From Actinomycetes bacterium (GTDB lineage: Bacteria > Actinomycetota > Acidimicrobiia > Acidimicrobiales > Microtrichaceae), in contig JAEZFI010000107.1 in the NCBI GenBank assembly GCA_023437745.1, forward strand, positions 1 through 16,025: 16,025 nt of DNA. Reading direction: 5' to 3'. Positions 1 through 6,891 of this stretch are shown here, one piece after another. Position 1 is the first letter of the stretch, and each line of letters opens with the position of its first letter. A program made the translations under genes and the position numbers. The notes beneath the pieces are model-generated. The model did not search any database, had not been told where the DNA came from, and saw only the letters and a list, made by a program, of their open reading frames with translations.

Positions 1-149
1 GCCGAGTCCCGCACGACGAGACGCGTCGGGCCCGGCTCGATCAGCGACCGCAGCGCCTCGGCGGCGCCCGCGTCGCCGGCGGCGGACAGGTGACGGGGCC
101 CGGAGGGGCGCTGCCGTTCGTCGACGGGTGAGGACGGGGCGGGGTCCAT
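1..149 (-). CDS. Unrecognised protein, N-terminal fragment (runs off left edge)
   Basis: The first 49 codons of a minus-strand gene start at ATG 147-149 and run off the window's left edge. The start is supported by a GGGAG ribosome binding site (complement of 156-160), six bases upstream. The visible N-terminus (MDPAPSSPVDERQRPSGPRH) is proline-rich, polar and probably disordered. It is followed by an Ala-rich helix-like stretch and then ALRSLIEPGPTRLVVRDS, which looks like the beginning of a folded domain. There is no signal peptide or membrane segment in the visible part. I do not recognise the family and assign no function. The reading frame and start are well supported, but the identity is unknown. 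Confidence 0.6.
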   Translation of the reverse strand, partial: MDPAPSSPVDERQRPSGPRHLSAAGDAGAAEALRSLIEPGPTRLVVRDS

Positions 150-153
150 GGGG

Positions 154-183
154 CGCTCCCTCGGAGCGTCGGCGAGCCGACGC
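154..183 (-). other. Adjacent short hairpins over the RBS of the left-edge gene
   Basis: Two overlapping hairpins can form in the leader of the left-edge gene. One pairs 154-159 with 163-168 (6 bp, 3-base loop) and takes in the GGGAG ribosome binding site. The other pairs 166-172 with 177-183 (7 bp, 4-base loop). They share 166-168, so they are partly mutually exclusive. This could tune translation, but short GC-rich stems arise easily by chance at this base composition. Confidence 0.3.
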
Positions 184-227
184 AGTCGAACGAGGGGGAA
201 GCGCACCGGCGCGAGCCGGACCTCGTC

Positions 228-257
228 ACCCTATCCCGGGCACCTCCGCCCCGTCAG
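228..257 (-). promoter_or_regulatory. Candidate sigma70-type promoter for the left-edge gene
   Basis: Read on the minus strand, CTGACG (257-252) is followed after 18 bases by TAGGGT (233-228), which fits the actinobacterial TANNNT -10 pattern. The start codon at 149 lies about 80 bases downstream. Bases 150-356 otherwise hold no gene that I can support. This is a consensus-only prediction. Confidence 0.3.
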
Positions 258-300
258 CGGCCCGCCACAGCCGCCCCCCACCGCAGTTCCGTCACCGCCG

Positions 301-320
301 GTGCGACAGGAACGTCGCAC
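301..320 (-). terminator. Hairpin downstream of the thioredoxin gene
   Basis: A perfect 7-bp stem (GTGCGAC/GTCGCAC) with a 6-base loop lies 36 bases past the stop codon of the thioredoxin-TPR gene. Its position suits a transcription terminator of the U-tract-less kind common in high-GC actinobacteria. No T-run follows it, so an operator or a chance hairpin are alternatives. Confidence 0.4.
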
Positions 321-356
321 GGGGCGTGACAGAACAGGGCGTTGGGCGCCGCGTCG

Positions 357-1073
357 TCAGTAGAGCGCAGTGGTGAGCTTGCGGCGGTAGAGCGCGGTGC
401 GCTCGTCGTCCGGGCCGAGCAGCTCGAGGAGGTCGACGTAGCGCTGGCGCGCCTCCTCGTCGACCTTCACCTGCGAGAGCAGCGCCTCGAACTGCGCCTC
501 GGCGTCGTCCGTGGCGCCCGCCCCGGCGCGAGCCAGCGCGGCGATGCGGCGGGTCTCGGGAGAGTCGGGGATCCGGTCGAGCAGCGCCAAGCCCTCGTCT
601 GCCCGATCGGCGTCCACCAGCAGCGCGGCGAGGGCGACGATCGCCCGCTCCTCCGCGGGCTCCAGCTCGAGCGCGGCCCGCAGCGACGCCTCGTCACCCG
701 CGGCGAGGAGGCGGTCGACCTCGGTCTCCTCCTCCGTCGGCACGAGCTTCGCGACGAACTCGCGGACCTGCGCCTCGGGGAGCGCACCCACGAAGCCGTC
801 GACGATGCCCTGGTCCCGGACGGCGTAGACCGCGGGGATCGACTGGACCTTGAAGGTCTGGGAGGCCCGGGGGTTGCTGTCGACGTCGATCTTCGCCAGC
901 ACGACCTTGCCGTCGGTCTCGGCGACAACCCTCTCCAGGATCGGGCCGAGGGTCTTGCAGGGGCCACACCACTCGGCCCACAGGTCCACGACGACGGGGG
1001 TGGTGATCGAGCGCTCGATCACCTCCTTCTGGAAGGTGGCGTCGGTGACGTCGATCGTGCTCGGCAGTGACAT
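357..1073 (-). CDS. Thioredoxin-domain protein with C-terminal TPR region (YbbN/CnoX-like)
   Basis: This is a 238-residue cytoplasmic thioredoxin-fold protein. Residues 1-110 form the thioredoxin domain, with the active-site motif WCGPC (Cys36 and Cys39), a preceding VVVDLWA strand and the cis-proline motif SIPAVYA (Pro80). Residues 115-238 are helical, Ala/Glu/Leu-rich and resemble the tetratricopeptide region of the YbbN/CnoX co-chaperone family. That family combines holdase or thiol-protective activity with TPR-mediated partner binding. E. coli YbbN lacks a complete CxxC, whereas this protein keeps it, so redox activity is expected. The start at ATG 1071-1073 has an AAGGAG ribosome binding site; an upstream in-frame ATG at 1139 lies inside the promoter/terminator region and is rejected. 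There is no signal peptide. It follows the ABC-F gene on the same strand, 77 bases away, with its own probable promoter. Confidence 0.9.
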   Translation of the reverse strand: MSLPSTIDVTDATFQKEVIERSITTPVVVDLWAEWCGPCKTLGPILERVVAETDGKVVLAKIDVDSNPRASQTFKVQSIPAVYAVRDQGIVDGFVGALPEAQVREFVAKLVPTEEETEVDRLLAAGDEASLRAALELEPAEERAIVALAALLVDADRADEGLALLDRIPDSPETRRIAALARAGAGATDDAEAQFEALLSQVKVDEEARQRYVDLLELLGPDDERTALYRRKLTTALY

Positions 1074-1111
1074 CGGGGCTCCTTGCGCGCTGCTCGTTGC
1101 TCGCTGCTCCG

Positions 1112-1139
1112 AATCTATCGGCGCCCACCGGCCCCTCAA
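1112..1139 (-). promoter_or_regulatory. Probable promoter of the thioredoxin-TPR gene
   Basis: On the minus strand, TTGAGG (1139-1134) and TAGATT (1117-1112) are separated by 16 bases. Both resemble the sigma70 -35 and -10 hexamers. The start codon at 1073 is 38 bases downstream of the -10, leaving room for a short leader with the AAGGAG site. This is among the better promoter matches in the window. It lies within the terminator-like hairpin at 1119-1149. Confidence 0.45.
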
Positions 1140-1149
1140 CCGGGCGCCG
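1119..1149 (-). terminator. Hairpin directly after the ABC-F gene
   Basis: An 8-bp perfect GC stem (CGGCGCCC at 1119-1126 with GGGCGCCG at 1142-1149) and a 15-base loop begin one base beyond the ABC-F stop codon (1151-1153) in the direction of transcription. This is a likely terminator or 3'-end-stabilising structure. The candidate -35 of the next gene lies in its loop. Confidence 0.45.
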
Positions 1150-1150
1150 T

Positions 1151-2782
1151 TCAGGCGAGCTCGACCAGCTCCAACATGCTCTCGTCGAAGTGGTCGAGCT
1201 GGGCCTCGGGCATCGTCAGGGCGCGGTCGGGCTGCAACGCCCGCACGAACTCGGGGTCGTGGCTCACGAGGATCATCGTGCCCGGCCAGCCGCTGAGCGC
1301 CTCCCCGATCGCCAGGCGCGATCCCGGGTCGAGGTTGTTGGTCGGCTCGTCGAGGAGCAGGAGGTTGTGGCCCCCCACGACCAGCTGCGCCAGCGCGAGC
1401 TTCGTCTTCTCGCCGCCCGACAGCGTCGACGCGTCCTGGAACGCCTTGTCGCCCGACAGGCCGAACATGCCCATCACGCTGCGCAGCTCCTTGTCGCCGA
1501 TCGTGGCCGACGACCGCATGTGGTCGAGGAGGCTGCGACCCGCCACGATCCCCTCGTGCTCCTGCGCGTAGTAGCCGATGCTGGTGCGCCGGCCGGTGCG
1601 GACGGTGCCGTGCAGCAGCTGCGCATCGCCGGCCAGGAGCCGGAGCAGTGTCGTCTTGCCGGCGCCGTTCAGGCCCATGATCAGCATCCGCTCACCGCGG
1701 CCCACGTCGAACGTGACATCCCGGAAGACCTCGAGGTCGCCGTAGGACTTGGCGAGCCCGTCGGCTTCGAGGACCGTGCGGTCGGACTCCGGCGGGTCGG
1801 GGAGCCGGACGGCCATGGTGCGCCGCTTGGTCGGGCCGGTGACCCGCTCCTGCTCGAGCCGGGCGGCGCGGGCATCGAGGCTCTTCGCGACCCGCGCCCG
1901 CTTCGCCGACTGCCCCCGCATGGAGTCGGCCTGCGAGGTGAGCCGCTTCACCTCTTTCGCCTGGCGGTCGGCGAGTCGACCGAGGCGCTCCTCCTCGTCC
2001 TCGCGGGCGACCAGGTACTTCGAGTAGGTGCCGCGGTACTCGACGAGCTCGCCTGCCGCGTCCTCGTGCTCCCGGTCGAGGTGGAGGACCCGGGTGATCG
2101 ACTCGTCGAGCAGCCCGAGGTCGTGACTGATCACCACCAGCGCGCCCCGGAAGTTGCGGAGGAACTGCAGCAACCAGTCGCGGGCGTCGGCGTCGAGGTG
2201 GTTCGTCGGCTCGTCCAGGAGCAGCAGCTCGCTGCCGGCGAAGAGGATGCGTGCCAGCTCGAGCCGGCGGCGCTCGCCACCGGACAACGCACCGATGTGG
2301 AGGTCGAGGCGGTCGGCACCCAGGCCGAGGCCGTCGGCCAGCCGGCGGGCGTCCGCCTCGGCCGCGTAGCCGCCGAGCGCCTCGAACCGCTCGTGGGCGT
2401 CGGAGAACGCCTGGATGTTCTCGGCCGACGGGTCGGCCTCGAGCGCCACGGTGAGCTTGTCGATGAGGTCCATCGCCACGTCGAGGCCCCGCCCCGAGAG
2501 GATGTGCGCCAAGCACCCGGTGTCGAGCGGCGTGTGGTCGCTGCGAGGATCCTGCGACAGGTACCCCGTGGCGGGCGCCCGTGTCACGACCCCGGCGTGG
2601 GGGTCCGTGGCACCGCCCAGGACCCGGAAGAGCGTCGTCTTCCCGGCGCCGTTGCGCCCGACCAGGCCGACCTTGTCGCCGGCGCGGACGTCGAAGGACA
2701 CCCCGCGCACGATGCGCTTCGTGTCGATCTCCACGGTGAGGTCTCGAACGTTCAGTCCCACGTCATGTGCTCTCTGCGTCAC
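1151..2782 (-). CDS. ABC-F family ATPase (duplicated ABC domains, no membrane domain)
   Basis: This 543-residue soluble protein has two ABC ATPase domains, the hallmark of the ABC-F family (EttA, Uup and ribosome-protection factors). Those members act on the ribosome rather than in transport. Domain 1 shows Walker A GRNGAGKTT (42-50), signature LSGGE (166-170) and Walker B LLLLDEPTNHLD (186-197). Domain 2 shows Walker A GLNGAGKTT (370-378), signature LSGGE (454-458) and LLLLDEPTNNLD. Both domains have SHD switch histidines. A basic, charged interdomain linker (about 235-320) corresponds to the P-site tRNA interaction motif region of the family. The C-terminus is short, without a Uup-like coiled-coil tail. 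I use GTG 2780-2782 as start; GTG 2759-2761 is an alternative, and neither has a clear ribosome binding site. The open frame continues to 3565 but there it is antisense to the kinase gene. The subfamily is not determined, so translation-factor and antibiotic-protection roles both remain possible. Confidence 0.93.
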   Translation of the reverse strand: MTQRAHDVGLNVRDLTVEIDTKRIVRGVSFDVRAGDKVGLVGRNGAGKTTLFRVLGGATDPHAGVVTRAPATGYLSQDPRSDHTPLDTGCLAHILSGRGLDVAMDLIDKLTVALEADPSAENIQAFSDAHERFEALGGYAAEADARRLADGLGLGADRLDLHIGALSGGERRRLELARILFAGSELLLLDEPTNHLDADARDWLLQFLRNFRGALVVISHDLGLLDESITRVLHLDREHEDAAGELVEYRGTYSKYLVAREDEEERLGRLADRQAKEVKRLTSQADSMRGQSAKRARVAKSLDARAARLEQERVTGPTKRRTMAVRLPDPPESDRTVLEADGLAKSYGDLEVFRDVTFDVGRGERMLIMGLNGAGKTTLLRLLAGDAQLLHGTVRTGRRTSIGYYAQEHEGIVAGRSLLDHMRSSATIGDKELRSVMGMFGLSGDKAFQDASTLSGGEKTKLALAQLVVGGHNLLLLDEPTNNLDPGSRLAIGEALSGWPGTMILVSHDPEFVRALQPDRALTMPEAQLDHFDESMLELVELA

Positions 2783-2923
2783 TGCGCAGCGACGGCGCGG
2801 ATCTGGCCGAGCGACCCTACCGGCGCAGGCGTGGCGGCCCGTCGCTCGGGCCGTGTGACATCGGTCGGCGGGGCGTGGTCCCGGCGCGGCGTAGCGTGTC
2901 CCGAGCAGCACAGGGGGGTCGCG
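2783..2923. promoter_or_regulatory. Divergent intergenic region, ABC-F / kinase genes
   Basis: These 141 bases separate two divergent genes and must contain both promoters. On the minus strand TAGGGT (2819-2814) is a possible ABC-F -10. On the plus strand TAGCGT (2892-2897) is a possible kinase -10. Neither has a convincing -35. A perfect 7-bp hairpin with a 5-base loop (2835-2853) lies between them and could be a protein-binding site. The GGGGGG run at 2913-2918 is the ribosome binding site of the plus-strand gene. Confidence 0.35.
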
Positions 2924-3988
2924 GTGACGGAGCGCCAGGGTGACGAGGACGTCGAGGGGATCGACGGCGAGCGGGTGACGGAGTGGTACCGGCGCGAGAT
3001 CGAGGGCACCGAGCCACCGCTCGAGTTCCGGCTGATCGCCGGGGGCCATTCGAACCTGACCTTCGGCGTTCGGGACGCGGCCGGACGGCACACGGTCCTG
3101 CGACGCCCGCCGCTCGGCCAGGTGCTCGCCACGGCGCACGACATGGGGCGCGAGCACCGCATCATCTCGGCCCTGGGGGCGACCGACGTGCCGGTCGCCC
3201 CGGCACTCGGGTACTGCGAGGACGTCGAGGTCAACGGCGCGCCGTTCTACGTCATGGACTTCGTCGACGGCACCGTGGTCCGCGACCACCACAGCGCCGA
3301 GCGCCTGTCGCCCGAGCAGCGACGCCGGGCGGCCGAGTCGATCGTCGACGTCCTGGCCGCCATCCACCGCGTCGACGTCGATGCCGTGGGCCTGGGCGAC
3401 CTCGGCCGCAAGGACGCGTACGTCGAGCGCCAGCTCAAGCGGTGGAACGGCCAGTACCAGAAGTCGAAGGAGCACGCTCCCGGCATGGACTTCCCGGCGA
3501 TCGACCGGACGTTCCAGCGTCTGTCCGCCCGGATCCCCGTCCAGCACGGGGCGACGATCGTCCACGGCGATTACCGGCTCGACAACTGCATGCTCGGCGA
3601 GGACGGGTCGGTGGCCGCCGTCCTCGACTGGGAGATATGCACGCTCGGCGACCCGCTCGCCGACGTGGGCCTGCTGTGGGTCTACTGGACCGATCCGGGC
3701 ACGGACTCCCTCCTGCCGCAGGCGTCACCGACGGCCCTCGAAGGGTTCCTGCGCAAGGACGAGGTGCTCGATCGGTACGCCGCGGCCTCGGGGCGCGACC
3801 TTTCGGAGATCGACTACTACATCGCCTTCGGCACCTGGAAGCTGGCCTGCATCATCGCCGGCGTGTACTCCCGGTACGCCGGCGGCGCCATGGGCTCGTC
3901 GGTCGATGCCGCGCAGGTCCAGGGATTCGCGAACATGGTGCAGGTGCTCGCCGAGGCCGCGGAACAGGCCGCCGCCAAGGTGGGTTGA
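2924..3988 (+). CDS. APH/choline-kinase-fold phosphotransferase (ACAD10/11 N-domain-like)
   Basis: This is a 354-residue cytoplasmic protein of the aminoglycoside phosphotransferase family. It shows a nucleotide loop region LIAGGHSNLTFGV (37-49), the catalytic-loop motif HGDYRLDN (His214, Asp216, Asn221) and the metal-binding DWE motif (Asp235-Glu237) within VLDWEICTLGDPLADVG. The ADVGLL and WYW-type aromatic context resembles the kinase domain found in eukaryotic ACAD10/ACAD11. In bacteria such proteins are often linked with acyl-CoA metabolism, where they may phosphorylate hydroxylated acyl substrates. An antibiotic-modifying role is less likely from this sequence class. The start is GTG 2924, preceded by an AGGGGGG ribosome binding site; the frame is open far upstream only as the antisense of the ABC-F gene. 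The stop codon is 10 bases before the PAC2 gene, so the two are probably cotranscribed. The substrate is unknown. Confidence 0.9.
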   Translation: MTERQGDEDVEGIDGERVTEWYRREIEGTEPPLEFRLIAGGHSNLTFGVRDAAGRHTVLRRPPLGQVLATAHDMGREHRIISALGATDVPVAPALGYCEDVEVNGAPFYVMDFVDGTVVRDHHSAERLSPEQRRRAAESIVDVLAAIHRVDVDAVGLGDLGRKDAYVERQLKRWNGQYQKSKEHAPGMDFPAIDRTFQRLSARIPVQHGATIVHGDYRLDNCMLGEDGSVAAVLDWEICTLGDPLADVGLLWVYWTDPGTDSLLPQASPTALEGFLRKDEVLDRYAAASGRDLSEIDYYIAFGTWKLACIIAGVYSRYAGGAMGSSVDAAQVQGFANMVQVLAEAAEQAAAKVG

Positions 3989-3998
3989 GGACGTCACC

Positions 3999-4865
3999 AT
4001 GTCGATGATCGATCTGTTCGACCACCCCCCGCTCCACGAACCCGTCCTCCTGGTGGCCATGCCGGGTTGGATCGACGCGGGCGGTGCCGCGGCCTCCGCG
4101 ATCGACGCGATCCTGGGCGGCAGCGACGCCGAGCTCGTCGCCACCTTCGACACGGACGTGCTGCTCGACTACCGCGCCCGCCGCCCGATCATGACCCTCG
4201 TGGACGGCGAGGTCACCGACCTGGCGTGGCCCTCGATCGAGCTGCGCGCGCTCGTCGACGAGGCCGGCCGGCACGTGCTGGTGCTGAGCGGCGCCGAGCC
4301 CGACCACGCCTGGGGGGCGTTCACCTCCGCCGTGGTCGACACCGCGCTCGACCTCGGCGTGCGCATGGTCGTCGGGCTGGGCGCCTACCCCGCACCGGTC
4401 CCCCACACCCGGACCCCCGCGCTCGCCATGACGAGCCCGTCCGAGAGCCTGCTCGCCTCGTTCCCCGGCTACGTGAAGGGGACCCTCGAGGTGCCTGCGG
4501 GCATCCAGACGGCGATCGAGGTCGCCGCCGACGACTCCGGGATCCCTGCGCTCGGGCTGTGGGCGCAGGTCCCGCACTACATCAGCGGCCTCCCGTACCC
4601 CGCGGGCGCCATCGCCCTCATCGAGGGCCTGCAGCGGGTGGCCGGGATCAACCTGCCCATCGGCGACCTGGGCCAGGAGGCCGCCACCACCCGGGCGCAG
4701 GTCGACGAGCTGGTGTCGAAGAACGACCAGCACGCCTCGATGGTCACGCAGCTCGAGGAGCTGCACGACGCGACCGGCGTGGACGACCTGGGCCCCCTCC
4801 CCACCGGCGACGAGCTGGCCGCCGAGCTGCAGGCGTTCCTCCGCGACCAACGCGGCGACGCCTGA
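3999..4865 (+). CDS. PAC2-family protein (proteasome assembly chaperone fold)
   Basis: This 288-residue cytoplasmic protein matches the actinobacterial branch of the PAC2 family, named after a eukaryotic proteasome assembly chaperone. Family features seen are the N-terminal PVLLVAMPGWIDAGGAA segment (about 15-31), FDTDVLLDYRARRP (about 50-63), the glycine-rich VVGLGAYPAPVPHTRTP stretch (about 124-140) and an IPALGLWAQVPHYISGLPYP segment. A charged helical C-terminus follows (about 225-288). The ribosome binding site GAGGA overlaps the kinase stop codon, seven bases before ATG 3999, which suggests translational coupling. The biochemical role of bacterial members is not established. They occur widely in actinobacteria, including ones with proteasomes, but nothing here proves a proteasome link. 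Confidence 0.9.
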   Translation: MSMIDLFDHPPLHEPVLLVAMPGWIDAGGAAASAIDAILGGSDAELVATFDTDVLLDYRARRPIMTLVDGEVTDLAWPSIELRALVDEAGRHVLVLSGAEPDHAWGAFTSAVVDTALDLGVRMVVGLGAYPAPVPHTRTPALAMTSPSESLLASFPGYVKGTLEVPAGIQTAIEVAADDSGIPALGLWAQVPHYISGLPYPAGAIALIEGLQRVAGINLPIGDLGQEAATTRAQVDELVSKNDQHASMVTQLEELHDATGVDDLGPLPTGDELAAELQAFLRDQRGDA

Positions 4866-4963
4866 CCCTCCTCCTCTCCCCGACATGACGAACCTGGCCC
4901 GGTGTGCGGGGGCCCCCCCCCGACATCCGGCCGAGTTCGAGGGTTCAGCGACGAGGGCGACCG
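4866..4963. other. Convergent intergenic spacer with a G5C9 tract
   Basis: This 98-base spacer lies between the 3' ends of the PAC2 gene and the substrate-binding protein gene. Its only conspicuous element is five Gs followed by nine Cs (4908-4921), inside a weak hairpin (4896-4900 with 4910-4914, 5 bp). It may serve as a bidirectional termination zone, but no strong terminator is visible. Confidence 0.3.
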
Positions 4964-6727
4964 CTACTTCAGCGGCGTGTAGTTCGCATCGATGGCGGCC
5001 TCGGCCGGCGGCTCGTCGAAGATGAGGACGGTCCCGGCCTCCACGAAGACGTCGGGATCGGTCTCGGGCCACTCACCCGGCAGATAGCGCTTGCCGCCCG
5101 CGACGTAGCGCCACATCCCCGTGCCGGATCGGTTGAGCTCGTCCGGGCCGGTCGCCGCCGCGTCCCACCAGATCTCGGTCTGGTCGTCGAGGGCGTTGAA
5201 GTCGGTGTTCTTCCCGAAGAAGCCCCGGTTGCCGTAGGAGATCTGGGGCGTCACCGGCGTCGACGGGATGATCGGGATCGAGAACAGCGCGTTCTGGAAC
5301 TCCTCGGGGGTGAGGTTCGGCCCCGTCAGCTGCGCGCCGTTGAAGAAGAACTGCAGGTTCGGGACGAGGATGGCCAGGGTCTGGTCGGCCGGCGCCGCCT
5401 TCCCGTAGTACCACTGGTGGAGGTACGCCGCCCCCGCCTTCGTGGGATCGACCCGAGCGAACAGGTTCGACGGGCCGAACGCGTGCGCCCACTGCTGCTG
5501 GTCGTAGGTGCGGGAGAAGGCCGTCGTGTCGACGAGCACGGTCCCCGTCATCACCCACTCGGGGAAGTACTCCTGCTCGGTCGCGATCCGGGTGAGGGTC
5601 TGCGGTGCGAGCGGATCCCCCGCGAAGATGACCGTCGTGACACCGGCCGCCTTCAGGCGGTTGATCATGTCGCGGCCGGTCCCGCCCAGCTCGGTGGGCG
5701 ACGCGTACTTCTCGATGCGAGCCAGCGCCACGTCGTACTTCCCGAGCTCGGCCACGTAGGCGTCCTCCAGCTGCTGGCTGGTCTCGCCGCTGATCACGTG
5801 GACGTAGCCGAACACCCGCTCCGTGCCGTGCATCGACTCGTCACCGGCGAACACGGCGGGCTTCCCCTGGAGCCGCTTGCCGATGTACTCGGCGGACAGC
5901 TGCTGGTTCTGCGTGGGGTTCTTCTGGATGTCCCACACGTACGGCGCCCGCTCGACGTACCAGTCGTTCGGCTGGCCCGGGCCGCACGACACGCACATGA
6001 TCTTGTTGGCGGCGAGCGTGTCGGCGAACGCGTTCGTCAGGAGCGGGCCGCCCAGCACCATGAACGGCCGGATGTCGTTGGCGATGGCCTCGGCGTCCGC
6101 GGTGGCGGCCACCGGGTCGAGGATCGTGCCCGTCGCGTCGTAGCGGATCAGCTCCACCCGTCGCCCGTAGAGCTCGTAGTACTTCTCGAACATCGCGACG
6201 AACGACTGATAGGTCTCCCAGACCTGGTCCGTGGTGTCGTCGTTCTGGATCTGGCTGTACACGACCTTCAGCACGGGGTCGTTCGGCTGCGCCAGGTAGA
6301 CCACGACCTTCACGGAGTCCGCGGTCACGCCCGTGGCGGTCTCGCCCCCGTTGTCGCCGTCGAATGGCGCGAGGCACGGCTGCTGCGGGAAGAGCGGCAG
6401 CGCGAGCCGTCCGATCTCGGTGTCGCACCGCGGGCCCCACTCGATCTCGTCCGCGGTGCCGTCGGCGACCGCGACGTCGTAGGGCATCACGCCGTCCTGC
6501 AGCTCGACGTCGGCCCACTCGGAGGCAGCATCCGTGACCCCGACCGTGCCCGACGTGGTCTCGCCGCCGTCGTCGTCCCCGCCCCCGAGGAGCACGATCG
6601 CCCCCACCACCACGGCGATCACGACGATGACGGCGATCGGGATGATCGTCGTCAGACGGCGGGAGCCCGGCCGGTCCCCCTCGCCTCCATCGCCGGAACC
6701 TGACGGTCGCATGCCCGATGGCTGCAT
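4964..6727 (-). CDS. Membrane-anchored ABC transporter substrate-binding protein, LivK/type-1 periplasmic-binding fold
   Basis: This 587-residue protein is the solute receptor of the adjacent Liv-type transporter. After a basic, Gly/Ser-rich N-terminus, one hydrophobic helix (about 28-47, IIPIAVIVVIAVVVGAIVLL) is followed by an acidic GGGDDDGGETT linker. No lipobox cysteine is present, so it is probably held by an uncleaved anchor rather than lipid. The exported part has type-1 periplasmic-binding features: a VKVVVYLAQPNDP strand, VLGGPLLTNAFADTLAANKI, TTVIFAGDPLAPQTLTRIATEQ and PEWVMTGTVLVDTT. It is longer than typical LivK proteins (about 370 residues), with extensions at both ends. Four cysteines (two in RCDTEIGRLALPLFPQQPC, two in CVSC) could form disulfides. 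I prefer ATG 6725-6727, spaced five bases from GGGGGA; ATG 6731-6733 abuts that site. The ligand cannot be named. Confidence 0.88.
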   Translation of the reverse strand: MQPSGMRPSGSGDGGEGDRPGSRRLTTIIPIAVIVVIAVVVGAIVLLGGGDDDGGETTSGTVGVTDAASEWADVELQDGVMPYDVAVADGTADEIEWGPRCDTEIGRLALPLFPQQPCLAPFDGDNGGETATGVTADSVKVVVYLAQPNDPVLKVVYSQIQNDDTTDQVWETYQSFVAMFEKYYELYGRRVELIRYDATGTILDPVAATADAEAIANDIRPFMVLGGPLLTNAFADTLAANKIMCVSCGPGQPNDWYVERAPYVWDIQKNPTQNQQLSAEYIGKRLQGKPAVFAGDESMHGTERVFGYVHVISGETSQQLEDAYVAELGKYDVALARIEKYASPTELGGTGRDMINRLKAAGVTTVIFAGDPLAPQTLTRIATEQEYFPEWVMTGTVLVDTTAFSRTYDQQQWAHAFGPSNLFARVDPTKAGAAYLHQWYYGKAAPADQTLAILVPNLQFFFNGAQLTGPNLTPEEFQNALFSIPIIPSTPVTPQISYGNRGFFGKNTDFNALDDQTEIWWDAAATGPDELNRSGTGMWRYVAGGKRYLPGEWPETDPDVFVEAGTVLIFDEPPAEAAIDANYTPLK

Positions 6728-6777
6728 CGACATCCCCCGATGTGCTCGCTTCGTGGCGGCCCCCCGGCCACGCGGTG

Positions 6778-6783
6778 ACTGTA
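6778..6783 (-). promoter_or_regulatory. Candidate -10 element (TACAGT) for the substrate-binding protein gene
   Basis: TACAGT on the minus strand fits TANNNT, about 50 bases upstream of the start codon at 6727. The same heptamer TACAGTC, with nearby CCGTCC and GGGGGGTAC elements, recurs upstream of the fused permease gene (12067-12073). This raises the odds that it is functional. No convincing -35 was seen. Confidence 0.3.
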
Positions 6784-6831
6784 GGCCGGACGGTGTACCC
6801 CCCGCGGTGACGGTCGCGCTGCAGCCGTTCC

Positions 6832-6871
6832 GTGTCGCGGGACGCGCCCGTCGTGGCGCGTCTCACGACAC
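6832..6871 (-). terminator. Long hairpin between the MFS-ABC fusion and the binding-protein gene
   Basis: An 8-bp perfect inner stem (6841-6848 with 6855-6862, 6-base loop) is extended, past a 3x3 internal loop, by a 6-bp outer stem (6832-6837 with 6866-6871). It starts 20 bases after the MFS-ABC stop codon in the direction of transcription. It may terminate or attenuate transcription or act as an mRNA-stability element, letting the binding protein be expressed at a different level. There is no U-tract. Confidence 0.45.
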
Positions 6872-6891
6872 AGAACGGGGGTGGAGCGAGG

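Noticed and set aside
1067..2923. Upstream in-frame extension of the kinase gene across the ABC-F gene
   Set aside because: This stretch is antisense to ABC-F motifs. The GTG at 2924 has a good ribosome binding site and starts the family-like sequence.
2783..3565. N-terminal extension of the ABC-F protein
   Set aside because: The extension is antisense to the phosphotransferase and has no homology-like features; the ABC domain begins properly just after 2782.
4908..4921. G5C9 tract as a phase-variation switch
   Set aside because: It lies in a convergent 3' spacer, outside coding frames and promoters, so slippage would have no obvious effect.
5073..5558. Minus-strand ORF of 161 codons within the binding-protein gene
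   Set aside because: Out-of-frame shadow of the receptor gene with Arg/Gly/Pro-rich translation and no start signals.
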